A stretch of 41,368 nucleotides of DNA from Planctomycetota bacterium (GTDB lineage: Bacteria > Planctomycetota > Phycisphaerae > WQYP01), in the NCBI GenBank assembly GCA_021827645.1, contig JAKAVA010000076.1, forward strand, positions 1 through 41,368, given 5' to 3'. Under the pieces are notes generated by a model. That model was given only the letters and a program-made list of their open reading frames with translations. It was not told the DNA's origin and made no database searches. The translations under genes were made by a program, and so were the position numbers. Below are positions 16,308 to 25,354 of the stretch, piece by piece (position 1 is the stretch's first letter; each line of letters begins with the position of its first letter).

Positions 16308-17864
16308 TCAGCTCGATACAAAGCAAATCTTACGTGCTGCAAAAAAGCACATGCGGATCAACATCAGGCCATGGCGGAAGCGTGATATGTTGGTCGTGCC
16401 ATAGACCCGCTGTTTATAATGAACCGGCACATCCAAAATCTTCAAATTCAAACGCGCCGCCCCAAACAGGAGATCGAAATCTCCAAAAGGATCAAAATCA
16501 CCGAAATAGCTGCGATTGGCCGCAATGCGATCATATTCATCGCGCCGAAGAACTTTCGTTCCACAGAGCGTATCGCGAATGCTTTGGCCAAGCAGATAGG
16601 AGAATGCATAACCAAAGCATTTGTTGGCGATCATATTCAAAAATTGCATCGCCTCGGATTCCATGGGGTAAACCAGTCGCGATCCATTCGCAAATTCGGC
16701 TTTCCCGCTGAATATCAGATCAAAAAACCGCGGCAACTCCTCAGGCGGAACGGAAATATCTCCATCTAAAATGGCCAGCACATCGCCGCTCGATTGTGCA
16801 AAACCCAAGCGCACAGCGTCACGTTTACCCTTGCCGGTCTGTTTGTAAACGGCCAGGTGCATGTCGCCTCGATAGCCGGCGACCACTTCGTTGAGCACGT
16901 CCCAGGTGTTATCCGTGCTGTTTCCTTCGACGAAAATCACTTCCTGCCGGTCCGCCATCTTCGGTATCCGCGCCAGCAATGATGCGATGTTCCCCGCCTC
17001 ATTTCGCAGCGGCACGATGATGCTGATTGAACTTCCGCCGTCGGTCGAGCCGTCGCTTTTGGCGGAGGTGACAGAGACGGATCGTGTCGGTTCCTCCATC
17101 GGGCTCGCGATACCCACTGAATCGCCTGCTGATCGCCGATGAAGATTGAGTGGACGAGCAATCGAGATCGTTACCAGACATCCATGGCGCAGTAGAGGCA
17201 GGGGGGCAGCCCAGCGATTAATAAAGTTGCTGATCACCGGGATGCCTGCGGGAAGTAGAATGGCGGGTTGCTTCCGGACGATCTCAAAATCCCCCTGATG
17301 CAGAAGATTTTCGAGTTCTGACGGAGGAATCCAGCTTTCCTCGGGAACCGGGCATTTAATGCCGAGCAGTTCCGCGATGCGGATCGCCGGTTGCCACACG
17401 CGCGAATAGGTGCAGATGATGATCCGTGTGCGGGCGTGGCAAAGGTGTCTGAGCTTACGCAGCACAGCGTGGATGTCATAAATCTCCTGCATCACCCCGG
17501 AGAGAATAATATAATCATACGTCTCGCCGTCTACGGGCCGGTAATCTTCAATCGCACAGGAGTGAAACCTCATCTGCGGATACTTCTCGGCGGCCTGCCG
17601 TATTAAATCGGGATTAATATCTACTCCGACCCCGCGCTGCGGAGATAGCCTCCCCAGCAGCAGACCGTCTCCACAGCCGACATCGAGCACGCTGGAATTC
17701 GGCGTGACGATCCGGCTGAGCAAGCCGTTGATCGTTCGGTGCAGATAGATATTCCGTCTTCGGCTTGATGCCAATTTACGGCTGTTGGTCCGTTGAAATT
17801 CAAGCAATCTCAGTCGATGTTCATGTTCGCCGGGAAGCGTTGTCGGTGAGCAATCAATATCCAT
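16308..17864 (-). CDS. SAM methyltransferase - GT2 glycosyltransferase fusion
   Basis: Two enzymes in one 518-aa chain. The N-terminal part is a class I SAM-dependent methyltransferase with motif I VLDVGCGDGLLLG near residues 59-71 and VGVDINPDLI after it. A ~40-residue Ser/Thr-rich linker leads to a family 2 glycosyltransferase (from ~280): SIIVPLRNEAGNI, EGNSTDNTW, the DGD metal site in AILDGDISVPPEE, and a dolichyl-phosphate-mannose-synthase-like end. No membrane anchor is clear, although the CFGYAFSYLL region is hydrophobic. It probably acts on a lipid-linked or surface glycan. The ATG at 17864 is used; a GTG at 17879 is also open and neither has a good ribosome site. It lies between the alpha-CTD protein and trigger factor, all on the minus strand. 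Confidence 0.85.
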   Translation of the reverse strand: MDIDCSPTTLPGEHEHRLRLLEFQRTNSRKLASSRRRNIYLHRTINGLLSRIVTPNSSVLDVGCGDGLLLGRLSPQRGVGVDINPDLIRQAAEKYPQMRFHSCAIEDYRPVDGETYDYIILSGVMQEIYDIHAVLRKLRHLCHARTRIIICTYSRVWQPAIRIAELLGIKCPVPEESWIPPSELENLLHQGDFEIVRKQPAILLPAGIPVISNFINRWAAPLPLLRHGCLVTISIARPLNLHRRSAGDSVGIASPMEEPTRSVSVTSAKSDGSTDGGSSISIIVPLRNEAGNIASLLARIPKMADRQEVIFVEGNSTDNTWDVLNEVVAGYRGDMHLAVYKQTGKGKRDAVRLGFAQSSGDVLAILDGDISVPPEELPRFFDLIFSGKAEFANGSRLVYPMESEAMQFLNMIANKCFGYAFSYLLGQSIRDTLCGTKVLRRDEYDRIAANRSYFGDFDPFGDFDLLFGAARLNLKILDVPVHYKQRVYGTTNISRFRHGLMLIRMCFFAARKICFVSS

Positions 17865-17991
17865 GGGAGAACGTCTCACGCATAACCGATCTGAAGAACA
17901 CGTCTACCCCGATCGATGCAGGTCCCAGGTGCCGCCTGACGTCAAAGCATTCTGAGAAGGTCATCCGCGTCCAAACATGCGGTTTGACCCA

Positions 17992-19533
17992 TCAGGTTGC
18001 ATCGGATGCCGATGATTCCGGCGTCGCCATCCCGGTGGTCGAAGCCTCCGCCGCTCCGGCAGGGCTCTCACCCGATTCGATGCGCTGGGCTGCGGTGTCG
18101 GCGTTCGATTGGGCCAGCATGGCGTCATGTTCGGCGTTTCGTTGCTTCACCCGCTCATTCCACTCATCCTCCGAGATGTCGCGAATCGTGCATGATTCAA
18201 CAAATTGGTCGAGTATGCGGGCATTCTGGATGTCCGTCGCCACCTGCTGCATTAAACCCGATTCCTGCGCTCGCTGAATGAAAACACCCGGATTTTCACC
18301 CGACTGTTCGCTGAGTTCCAAAAGCCGTTGCATGACGTCTTGTCTGGAAACTTCCACATCCACGCCTTCAGCAAGTCGCTGAACAATAATGCTTCGGATA
18401 CAGACCGACTCGGCAATGGGCGTGCATCTCTGCAAAAAGTCCTTGCTGTTGGCGAGAATCAATTTGGGATCGACCCCGGCTCTGACCAGTTTGGACATTT
18501 CCTGTCTCGCCGTGTGTTGAAGCTGCATCTGCAACAATCGCGGCGGCACCGGAAACGTCATCATTTTTTCAATCGCTTCGATCAGCTGTGTGCGAAGTGC
18601 CTCAGCCGTCTGCCGCCCCAGTTGCTTCGTCATGGCTTCGGTCATCTGTGTTCGAAGTTCTTCTACGCTTTCAAAACCGTTCGATTTGGCAAACTCCTCA
18701 TTGATTTCCGGCATCTCGAGTCGCGAGTTGTGAATAATCTCCCCTTTAAAAACCAGATCTTCATCACGGGGAATCGTCGCGTTGCTCAGCGGTCCGGCCT
18801 TGAATGAGTGTTCAAGGCTGTCGCCAACGGATTTACCTTTTATAAGGGCCGTAATGCCCGGAACTTCCACATCCGAGACAACATCGTCATCGTAGACGCG
18901 GCCATACTCGATTTTCGAAACCGCAGTCCCATCACCGCGCTGTATCTCGCATTTAATAAATGTCTGGTCTTCAGATTCAATGGGGCCGTTCTGCGGCCGC
19001 ATGACACCCATCGTTCGGCGCAGATGATCGAACGCCTTCCCAAGGCGTTCTTCAGTGACTTGAAATTTCGGTCGAACCAGATCGATGGTTGTCAGATCCG
19101 GCAAGGGGATTTCCGGCACAATTTCCAGCAGCAGCGTGTAGGTCAGCGGCCCTTCACGCGGAAGGACCAGATCTTCCGGTTCCACCGCAGGCTGTCCCAG
19201 CACGCGAAAATGGTTCTGCTCCACGACAGCTTCGAGAGTTCGTCGAATCGTTGTCGACAGAAACTCTTTGCGAAGATCGTCGCCAAAGCGCTTCTCCAAT
19301 ACTCGTTTGGGTACACGTCCTCGCCGAAACCCAGGCAGAGCGACCTGCGTGGCCGTCATGGACATCGTGGATTCAAATTCGCTTTTCAGAAGAGATTCAG
19401 GCACCGTTACGCGCACCGACCGCTCAACGGGTGATTTCACTTCAATATCAAATTGGCAGCTTTTAATAAACTGTTCGTCCGAGAGCTCACCGCCGTCGGC
19501 TGAATGATCCATATGTTCGATCTGCGACATCAT
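17992..19533 (-). CDS. tig: Trigger factor (ribosome-associated chaperone), divergent
   Basis: Trigger factor binds at the ribosome exit tunnel and shields nascent chains. The ribosome-docking loop is intact: PGFRRGRVPKRV (GFRxGxxP at ~68-75). The C-terminal arms (~270-440) are helical and include the family's MPEINEEFAKSNGFESVEEL. The middle region where the FKBP-type peptidyl-prolyl isomerase domain lies (~165-265) is poorly conserved and lacks the usual aromatic pocket. After ~460 there is an Ala/Ser/Glu-rich tail of about 50 residues, so at 513 aa it is longer than E. coli Tig (432). ATG 19533 is taken as start; an upstream in-frame start at 19650 adds 39 residues unlike the family. The common neighbour clpP is absent. 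Confidence 0.85.
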   Translation of the reverse strand: MMSQIEHMDHSADGGELSDEQFIKSCQFDIEVKSPVERSVRVTVPESLLKSEFESTMSMTATQVALPGFRRGRVPKRVLEKRFGDDLRKEFLSTTIRRTLEAVVEQNHFRVLGQPAVEPEDLVLPREGPLTYTLLLEIVPEIPLPDLTTIDLVRPKFQVTEERLGKAFDHLRRTMGVMRPQNGPIESEDQTFIKCEIQRGDGTAVSKIEYGRVYDDDVVSDVEVPGITALIKGKSVGDSLEHSFKAGPLSNATIPRDEDLVFKGEIIHNSRLEMPEINEEFAKSNGFESVEELRTQMTEAMTKQLGRQTAEALRTQLIEAIEKMMTFPVPPRLLQMQLQHTARQEMSKLVRAGVDPKLILANSKDFLQRCTPIAESVCIRSIIVQRLAEGVDVEVSRQDVMQRLLELSEQSGENPGVFIQRAQESGLMQQVATDIQNARILDQFVESCTIRDISEDEWNERVKQRNAEHDAMLAQSNADTAAQRIESGESPAGAAEASTTGMATPESSASDAT

Positions 19534-19748
19534 CTTCTGAACCCGTCCTCTGATTAAATGTATGCGAGTTTGCCAGACAGCAACGAATATTGACGAAGCG
19601 GAAGTGGAAAATTCGGGCCACCTACGTTCATCGCGACCTACGCCGGTCACCGTGCCGTGCCGATACCTCGCGAAGTGCGGAAGAGCTATCTTAACCGCAG
19701 GGAAAGTATGCTAATCTCAAGCTGGTTTGGGCACAAGGTGAGCATCCC

Positions 19749-19757
19749 ATTATATCA
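19749..19757 (-). promoter_or_regulatory. Extended -10 promoter candidate upstream of tig
   Basis: Minus strand TGATATAAT: a perfect TATAAT with the TGn extension, which can work without a -35 box. It would start RNA about 210 bases before the trigger factor start. It lies in a 415-base gap (19534-19948); in the rest of that gap I see only short unconvincing frames and a CCGCCGGCGG palindrome near 19880. Confidence 0.4.
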
Positions 19758-19948
19758 AAATCCTAGCTCCTGTGAGTTTGTGCTCGCCAGCATTACGGCC
19801 ACCTGGTTCAGTTTTACAACCCGCCCGCAGCAGGTACTGACCATACAGATGTAATTTTAAATCCCTGCCTTCCATCGATGCCGCCGGCGGTAGCGTCGGC
19901 AAAACCATATGGCATAATTGAGGATATTCCCCTGCTCATCTTAACCTT

Positions 19949-20632
19949 CTATCTTGTACCGAGTGGTAAATACCGGCGAAGTGGACACTGTGCGCATTTT
20001 GGTTCCGGACCGCAAAAATGTTTCCCCGTTGCCACGATCAGGGCATGGTATTGGTTATAGAGAGCAATTTCCGGCGGAACACGTTCCATAAAATATTTCT
20101 GCAACTCGTGATAATCGCGGCACTGGGTCTCATTGAGAAGTTTGTGTCGCTGAGCGATTCGACGGGTATAGGTATCAACCACAAATACGGGCCGGCCGAG
20201 GGCATAGAGCAGGATGCTGTCTGCCGTTTCCGGGCCGACGCCGTTTATGCCCAACAATTCCTCCCGCAGAGTTTGATCCGATACCTGCCTGAAGGGGGGT
20301 GGCGATGCCTTTTCATGTCGAGAATACCATTCCATCACCCGCCTGAGTCGTGCGGCTTTAAGCCTGAAATAGCCGCTGGGACGGATCAGTTGTTCTAATT
20401 CAAGTTTGGGCAGGGCGAGAATCGCCTCGGCGCGAAGGCAACCACGGGCATCAAGATTACAAATCGCTTTTTCAACATTCGACCAATTCGTGTTCTGAGT
20501 CAACACGGCCCCAATCACCACTTCGACTGGCGACTCGGCCGGCCACCAATGGAGATCGCCGAAATGGCGATTCAGTTGCCGGTAATATTGCATCACGATA
20601 TTGGTCTGCCGTCGCATACGAACTTCCGTCAT
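19949..20632 (-). CDS. HhH-GPD DNA glycosylase, endonuclease III-like (COG2231 type)
   Basis: A base-excision repair enzyme that flips out and cuts damaged bases. The 227-aa protein has the helix-hairpin-helix GINGVGPETADS (128-139) and the catalytic Asp153 in FVVDTYTRR, so glycosylase activity is expected. The Lys that gives endonuclease III its AP-lyase activity (in VGRKTA) is Glu135 here (VGPETA), as in single-function glycosylases. The Fe-S cluster loop is incomplete: C207, C213 and C216 are present, but the fourth Cys is missing and the chain ends 11 residues later. QNTNWSNVEKAI (46-57) is typical of the COG2231 branch, whose substrates include alkylated bases. No clear ribosome site precedes the ATG. 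Confidence 0.82.
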   Translation of the reverse strand: MTEVRMRRQTNIVMQYYRQLNRHFGDLHWWPAESPVEVVIGAVLTQNTNWSNVEKAICNLDARGCLRAEAILALPKLELEQLIRPSGYFRLKAARLRRVMEWYSRHEKASPPPFRQVSDQTLREELLGINGVGPETADSILLYALGRPVFVVDTYTRRIAQRHKLLNETQCRDYHELQKYFMERVPPEIALYNQYHALIVATGKHFCGPEPKCAQCPLRRYLPLGTR

Positions 20633-20781
20633 GATAGGCGGTTCGCATTACGGAGCAAACGTCATGGTGTGACAAAAGAACCGGTTCACGGCATGACGAC
20701 GCCGCGGTTGACGTTCTGCACGGTTTTGAGGCACCTTCCGAGAGGCCTCTCCAAGTGCTTTCACCGGATTGACGCACCGGC

Positions 20782-21150
20782 TTAGCGAATATGGGTGATG
20801 GTGAATATGCCGGTGAAAATCAAAAATAAGGTGAATGCTCCGGCAATGACCAATACCAACACGGAAAGAGCGTGAAACAGTTTGACGCGAGGAGCGAGTG
20901 CTACCGCCCCAGCCGCAAACACCGGGCCCAGCATGTGCAAAGCAAAGCCGAGCATGGCAACCTGATGATAGTCCGATGCGGTGGCTTGAGGAAGGAATTT
21001 TACGCGAATCAAAATATTTCCGACAATACTGGCGGTTCCCGCTGCCAGTAAAATCAACCATAGCAACCCTTTTCCGGGCCCATATCTGGGCGCTGCCTTC
21101 TCAGCCGGGATACACAGGGAAGGATCAAAATGAATCAAACTTTCGCTCAT
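20782..21150 (-). CDS. Small membrane protein with three predicted helices, unknown
   Basis: I do not recognise this 122-aa protein. It starts MSESLIHFDP (ATG 21150, GAGGTG 8 bases upstream; an upstream in-frame start at 21204 lacks support), has a ~28-residue soluble N-terminus with PAEKAAPRYGPGKG, and then three hydrophobic helices separated by short loops (about 30-50, 64-88 and 92-120). There is a conserved-looking HxxxxLGFxLHMLG in helix 2. It is divergent from the MATE exporter with only ~70 bases between starts, so they may share a control region. Confidence 0.6.
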   Translation of the reverse strand: MSESLIHFDPSLCIPAEKAAPRYGPGKGLLWLILLAAGTASIVGNILIRVKFLPQATASDYHQVAMLGFALHMLGPVFAAGAVALAPRVKLFHALSVLVLVIAGAFTLFLIFTGIFTITHIR

Positions 21151-21221
21151 ACGATACACCTCATATCTCGTGTGTATGATAGTGGCGTGAGCCGGGAGTT
21201 TCAATTTAACGGTAGAGGCTG

Positions 21222-22700
21222 ATGACGTTTGACCCTGAAAACATATCCATCCAAGCGAAGGGTGCGGCCGTTACAGGGGAGGTGAAGACGGACCCCAGCA
21301 CAGCCATGTTTCTGTTGGCCAAACTGATTCGACTGGCCATACCGACCATTGTCGGTGCGACGAGCTTAACCGTCATGCAGTTCATCGATGGCTGGCTGGT
21401 GTCATTGCTTGATCGACGAGGAATCGATGGCGGAGTAAATCTGGCCGCATCATTTAATGGCGGACTGACTGCATTTGTTCCGCTGGCCCTTTGTTTCGGT
21501 GTGGCCGGACTGGTGAATACCTTCATGGCGCAGTCTGTTGGCAAGCGCCAGGTTGAGGTGGGGGTGCAATATACTTGGCAAGCGATCTGGTTGAGTATGT
21601 TTTCCATTCCCGTCTTCGTCGTCCTTGCCTTTTACATCGGTGATATTTTTCAGCTTTTCGGTCATACCGGAGAATTGCTCCGCCTCGAGACGCTCTTCTC
21701 CCGCTATATGCTGGCCACGGCACCCATCAATTTTGCCGGGCTTGCGATTGGCAGCTTTTTTCTCGGCCTGCATCGCCCCGGTATTCAGGTGATTGCCGGC
21801 ATTACCGGCAATGTGGTTAATTTGGTGCTGGATTACGCCCTGATATTCGGTAATTTCGGCTGTCCAGCCCTTCATCTCTTGGGGGCAGCCATCGCGACAC
21901 TCGTCGCATCTGTGGTGTCCTTATTCATACTCATGGCATATTTTTATCGATGGCAGCGACAGATGGATTTCAGAATAAAAAATGTAAGTCGGGTTCGACT
22001 GCAGGCTTTGTTCAAATTATTGCGGGTTGGTGTACCTGCCGGTGCGCAATTATCCGGCGACATTTTCTGCTGGACCATATTTACGTTGGCCTGGGTGGAT
22101 CATTTCGGTCCTGCCGCCGCTGAAGCTCAGAGTGCGGTCATGCGCTACGTCACCATTTCATTCATGCCGGCTGTGGGATTGGGCAATGCCGTGACGGCTC
22201 TGGTGGCCAATCGGATTGGCGCGGGCGACACGGCTTCGGCCATTAAAACTGCCCGATGGGGCATCTGCCTGGCGGTCATCTATATGGGGGGCTGCGGGTT
22301 GATATTCTGGCTTGCACGCGCTGCGCTTGCGGGCGTTTTTTTAAGCGGATCCATGGCTTTGCACATGGCCGAAATCATTTTGATATTTTCCGCCATCTTC
22401 CAGGTGTTTGATGCGATGAATGTCATCTTCGTATCCGCCCTTCGCGGTGCAGGCGACACCGTCGTCCCATCGCTCATCACGCTTGGAGCGGCCCTGACTA
22501 TTTGTGTGGCGGGAGGGGGCGTGGTGACCATGCTGGCACCCCAATATGGCGTGAGCGGTCCTTGGACCATGGCTACGATTTACATCTGCTTTTCCGGCAT
22601 GGCCAATTTTATCTGGTGGGTATCGGGCCGCTGGAAGCGCATTGATCTGCTCGGAAAACGCCCCTCAATACCATTGGCTATTAACCAACCGGAAACTTAG
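21222..22700 (+). CDS. MATE-family multidrug/toxin exporter
   Basis: A 492-aa integral inner membrane protein with about twelve hydrophobic helices in two pseudo-symmetric halves (roughly 30-240 and 255-465). MATE proteins export cationic drugs or metabolites using Na+ or H+ gradients. Typical features are the LAIPTIVGATSLTVMQFID start, TFMAQSVGKRQ in the first half with its second-half equivalent TALVANRIGAGDTASA, and the SALRGAGDT motif at ~406-414. AGAGG lies close before the ATG at 21222. About 25 soluble residues precede helix 1. Substrate unknown. Confidence 0.9.
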   Translation: MTFDPENISIQAKGAAVTGEVKTDPSTAMFLLAKLIRLAIPTIVGATSLTVMQFIDGWLVSLLDRRGIDGGVNLAASFNGGLTAFVPLALCFGVAGLVNTFMAQSVGKRQVEVGVQYTWQAIWLSMFSIPVFVVLAFYIGDIFQLFGHTGELLRLETLFSRYMLATAPINFAGLAIGSFFLGLHRPGIQVIAGITGNVVNLVLDYALIFGNFGCPALHLLGAAIATLVASVVSLFILMAYFYRWQRQMDFRIKNVSRVRLQALFKLLRVGVPAGAQLSGDIFCWTIFTLAWVDHFGPAAAEAQSAVMRYVTISFMPAVGLGNAVTALVANRIGAGDTASAIKTARWGICLAVIYMGGCGLIFWLARAALAGVFLSGSMALHMAEIILIFSAIFQVFDAMNVIFVSALRGAGDTVVPSLITLGAALTICVAGGGVVTMLAPQYGVSGPWTMATIYICFSGMANFIWWVSGRWKRIDLLGKRPSIPLAINQPET

Positions 22701-22782
22701 GCCGCCCAGCGCGCCGATGGACGGACTAAGTGTTCGCGTACGAGTCGTAGCACGCCGTAATCAGTGTGTTGAGTGCTCGCAA

Positions 22783-23823
22783 TTATAGCGAGGCCATATC
22801 GATGACGAACCGATATCGGACATCACTTTTCACTACACGCTCATAGGCCTCGTTGATCTGCTGTATTTTGATCAGTTCAATGTCCGAGACGATTCCGTGC
22901 ATTCCGCAGAAATCCAACATTTCCTGTGTTTCCGCAATACCACCAATGCCGGAACCCGCAAGGCGGTGCCTGCCCATAATCAGCGGGAACGCGCCAACCG
23001 ACATCGCGGCCGATGGGATACCAACTATCACGATCGTGCCATCCATGCGAAGCAATTCAAGATAGCGATTGATATCGACATTTGCGGAAACGGTATTGAT
23101 GATGAGATCGAAGTAATTCCGGCGAGTCTTAAACGTACTTTCGTCGGTGGTTGCCAGAAAATAATCTGCCCCCAGTCGTTGACCATCGGTCTGCTTCCGA
23201 AGTGTCTGGCTGAGGACCGTCACCTCAGCCCCCATGGCATGCGCTATTTTCACTCCCATATGGCCGAGACCGCCCAATCCGATTATGCCTACCCGCTTGC
23301 CGGGTCCCGCCTGCCAATGCTTCAACGGCGAATAGAGCGTGATACCGGCGCAGAGCAGTGGGGCGGAGGCGTCCAGCGGAAGGGAATCGGGCAGGCGGAG
23401 GACGTAATGTTCATCAACCACGATCTGCTTGGAATAGCCCCCCATGGTGCGCTCACCGTCATAATATTGACTGTTGTAGGTCTGAACCATTCCTTTTTCG
23501 CAAAATTGCTCAAAACCCCTGCGGCAGCAATCACAGCTTCGGCAGCTATCAACAAAACACCCCACTCCAACACGATCTCCAACTTTATAACGGGTGACCT
23601 TGGTGCCGATCTTGGATACGACCCCGACAATCTCGTGGCCCGGCACCATCGGGAAGACCGAGCCACCCCATTCATCGCGAACCTGATGGATGTCTGAATG
23701 GCAGACGCCGCAAAATTTAATATCGATGACGACATCATGATCTTTCGGATCACGGCGGACAAAATGAAACGGTTTAAGTTCAGCTTTGGCCGCGGCAGCC
23801 GCATAACCTCGGGTTGAAATCAT
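22783..23823 (-). CDS. Zinc-dependent alcohol dehydrogenase, CAD/YahK type
   Basis: A medium-chain dehydrogenase that most likely reduces aldehydes with NADPH, as E. coli YahK does. The 346-aa sequence keeps the catalytic zinc ligands C41 (CGVCHSD) and H63-E64 (PGHE), the structural zinc set C94, C97, C100, C108, and the Rossmann motif GLGGLGHMG. The [14 protein letters not shown] start and [18 protein letters not shown] segment are typical of the cinnamyl-alcohol-dehydrogenase-like branch. AGGAG lies 6 bases before the ATG. It converges with the MATE gene and is the first of three minus-strand genes that may not be one operon (gap to tyrS 175 bases). Confidence 0.92.
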   Translation of the reverse strand: MISTRGYAAAAAKAELKPFHFVRRDPKDHDVVIDIKFCGVCHSDIHQVRDEWGGSVFPMVPGHEIVGVVSKIGTKVTRYKVGDRVGVGCFVDSCRSCDCCRRGFEQFCEKGMVQTYNSQYYDGERTMGGYSKQIVVDEHYVLRLPDSLPLDASAPLLCAGITLYSPLKHWQAGPGKRVGIIGLGGLGHMGVKIAHAMGAEVTVLSQTLRKQTDGQRLGADYFLATTDESTFKTRRNYFDLIINTVSANVDINRYLELLRMDGTIVIVGIPSAAMSVGAFPLIMGRHRLAGSGIGGIAETQEMLDFCGMHGIVSDIELIKIQQINEAYERVVKSDVRYRFVIDMASL

Positions 23824-23998
23824 TCATTTCTCCTATGTCTGCGCACCGGTGTAAGGGGTCAAAACCACAACTCAAGCAAGCTATGTTAGGCGACGAATTC
23901 CCGGGAAATCAAATTCACTTTGTTCCCTGCGCCGGTCGCAGCATGATCAATGATCACGGGGTGCTACGGGCGATGCCATGGGTGCCATTCGGGGCGTA

Positions 23999-25264
23999 TC
24001 ACCCGGGGGGTATCATTCGGGCTACCCGGCGTTTGCCAACCTGCAGAATCGGTTTTTCTGCAAGTGTTACCTGCAGACGTGGATCCGTTATTTTGCAACC
24101 GGCAAGCAACACTCCACCCCCCTCGACCAGCCGGCGGGCTTCGCTGGTAGAGGCTGCAAACCCTGCGCTCTTGATCAAATTTAATATTCCGATTCTGCCG
24201 TCCGTGATGAGATCAGAACTCACCGGAACGTCTTCAATATGCTCCGGCAGCAAACCATCTGAAAAGCGCCGCTTAAAATCGGCGACCGCTGCCGCCGCCG
24301 CCTCCGCGCTGTGATAACCCGTCACAATTTCGATCGCCAGACGTTCTTTCGCCGCCCTTGGATGGGTCTGGATGCTGTCGCAAAGAAGGGTAATTTCATG
24401 GTCGGGCAAGTCGGTGCACAGTTCAAACCATTCCCGCATGAGCGAGTCGGGAATACTCATCACCTTGCCGAACTGCTCCTGCGGCGATTCACTGATCCCA
24501 ATGTAATTGCCCAGCGACTTGCTCATTTTGGCCGCACCGTCGGTGCCGTTGAGAATCGGCATAACCATGACGATCTGGGGCAACTGTCCCTGCGCGACCT
24601 GCAGGTCGCGTCCGACGAGGTTATTAAACGTTTGATCCGTACCGCCGAGTTCAATATCGGCCTCAATGGCGGCGGAATCGGCCCCCTGCATCAGGGGATA
24701 CATGAATTCATGAATGTAAATCGCTTCACCGGATTTGTACCGCTCGGCAAATGTGTCGCGTTCCAGCATGCGAGCCACCGTCATTTGTTGGGCGAGCCGA
24801 AGGGCATCGGCAAAGCTCATTTTCGCCAGCCATTCGCTGTTACGCCGCACTTCCAGGCGCTCCGGACGGGTGTCGAGGATTTTCCCCGCCTGCTGCAGGT
24901 AAGTTGCGGCGTTAGCATCCACCTGTTCACGGCTGAGCGTCGGCCGCGTCTTTTTTTTACCGGTCGGGTCCCCGATCATGGCCGTAAAATCGCCGACAAT
25001 CAATATGGCTTTATGCCCGAAATCCTGAAACTCACGTAATTTTCGAAGCACCACCGCATGCCCCAGATGCAGATCGGGCGCCGTCGGGTCCATCCCGAGT
25101 TTTACACGCAGCGGCCTATTTTGTGCTGCGGCGATTGCGATTCGCTCGGCGAGCTCACTCTGGCTGTAAACACGGCTTGCAGTCTTGCAAAGGGCTGAAG
25201 CCTGCTCTTGAGCCTGCGCAGATATTTTTATTTCGGATTTTGATGGCGAATCGCGATGGATCAT
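23999..25264 (-). CDS. tyrS: Tyrosyl-tRNA synthetase
   Basis: Charges tRNA-Tyr with tyrosine; its tRNA substrate is encoded at 4073-4155. The 421-aa protein has the class I motifs HLGH (66-69, in PDLHLGHAVVL) and KMSKS (246-250, in AKMSKSLGN), the tyrosine site region GGTDQTFNNL, and a C-terminal S4 RNA-binding domain (~360-415, SEARRLVEGGGVLLAG). The HLGH form and length match the TyrZ-like branch. The ATG at 25264 is preferred: GGAG lies 10 bases before it, whereas the in-frame TTG at 25273 abuts the site. Confidence 0.96.
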   Translation of the reverse strand: MIHRDSPSKSEIKISAQAQEQASALCKTASRVYSQSELAERIAIAAAQNRPLRVKLGMDPTAPDLHLGHAVVLRKLREFQDFGHKAILIVGDFTAMIGDPTGKKKTRPTLSREQVDANAATYLQQAGKILDTRPERLEVRRNSEWLAKMSFADALRLAQQMTVARMLERDTFAERYKSGEAIYIHEFMYPLMQGADSAAIEADIELGGTDQTFNNLVGRDLQVAQGQLPQIVMVMPILNGTDGAAKMSKSLGNYIGISESPQEQFGKVMSIPDSLMREWFELCTDLPDHEITLLCDSIQTHPRAAKERLAIEIVTGYHSAEAAAAAVADFKRRFSDGLLPEHIEDVPVSSDLITDGRIGILNLIKSAGFAASTSEARRLVEGGGVLLAGCKITDPRLQVTLAEKPILQVGKRRVARMIPPG

Positions 25265-25354
25265 CAAATACAATCTCCAGTTATCTTAAATCAGACCAAG
25301 CCGAGGCGGCAGCAGCATAAAGCCGAGTGCCGAAGTATAAACTTCTTTTTGCGA

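Noticed and set aside
20648-21061. 137-codon minus-strand frame beside the small membrane protein
   Set aside because: Overlaps the better frame with three clear membrane helices and a ribosome site.
22897-23697. 266-codon plus-strand frame
   Set aside because: Antisense to the alcohol dehydrogenase gene with complete zinc motifs.
24311-25039. 242-codon plus-strand frame
   Set aside because: Antisense to tyrS.
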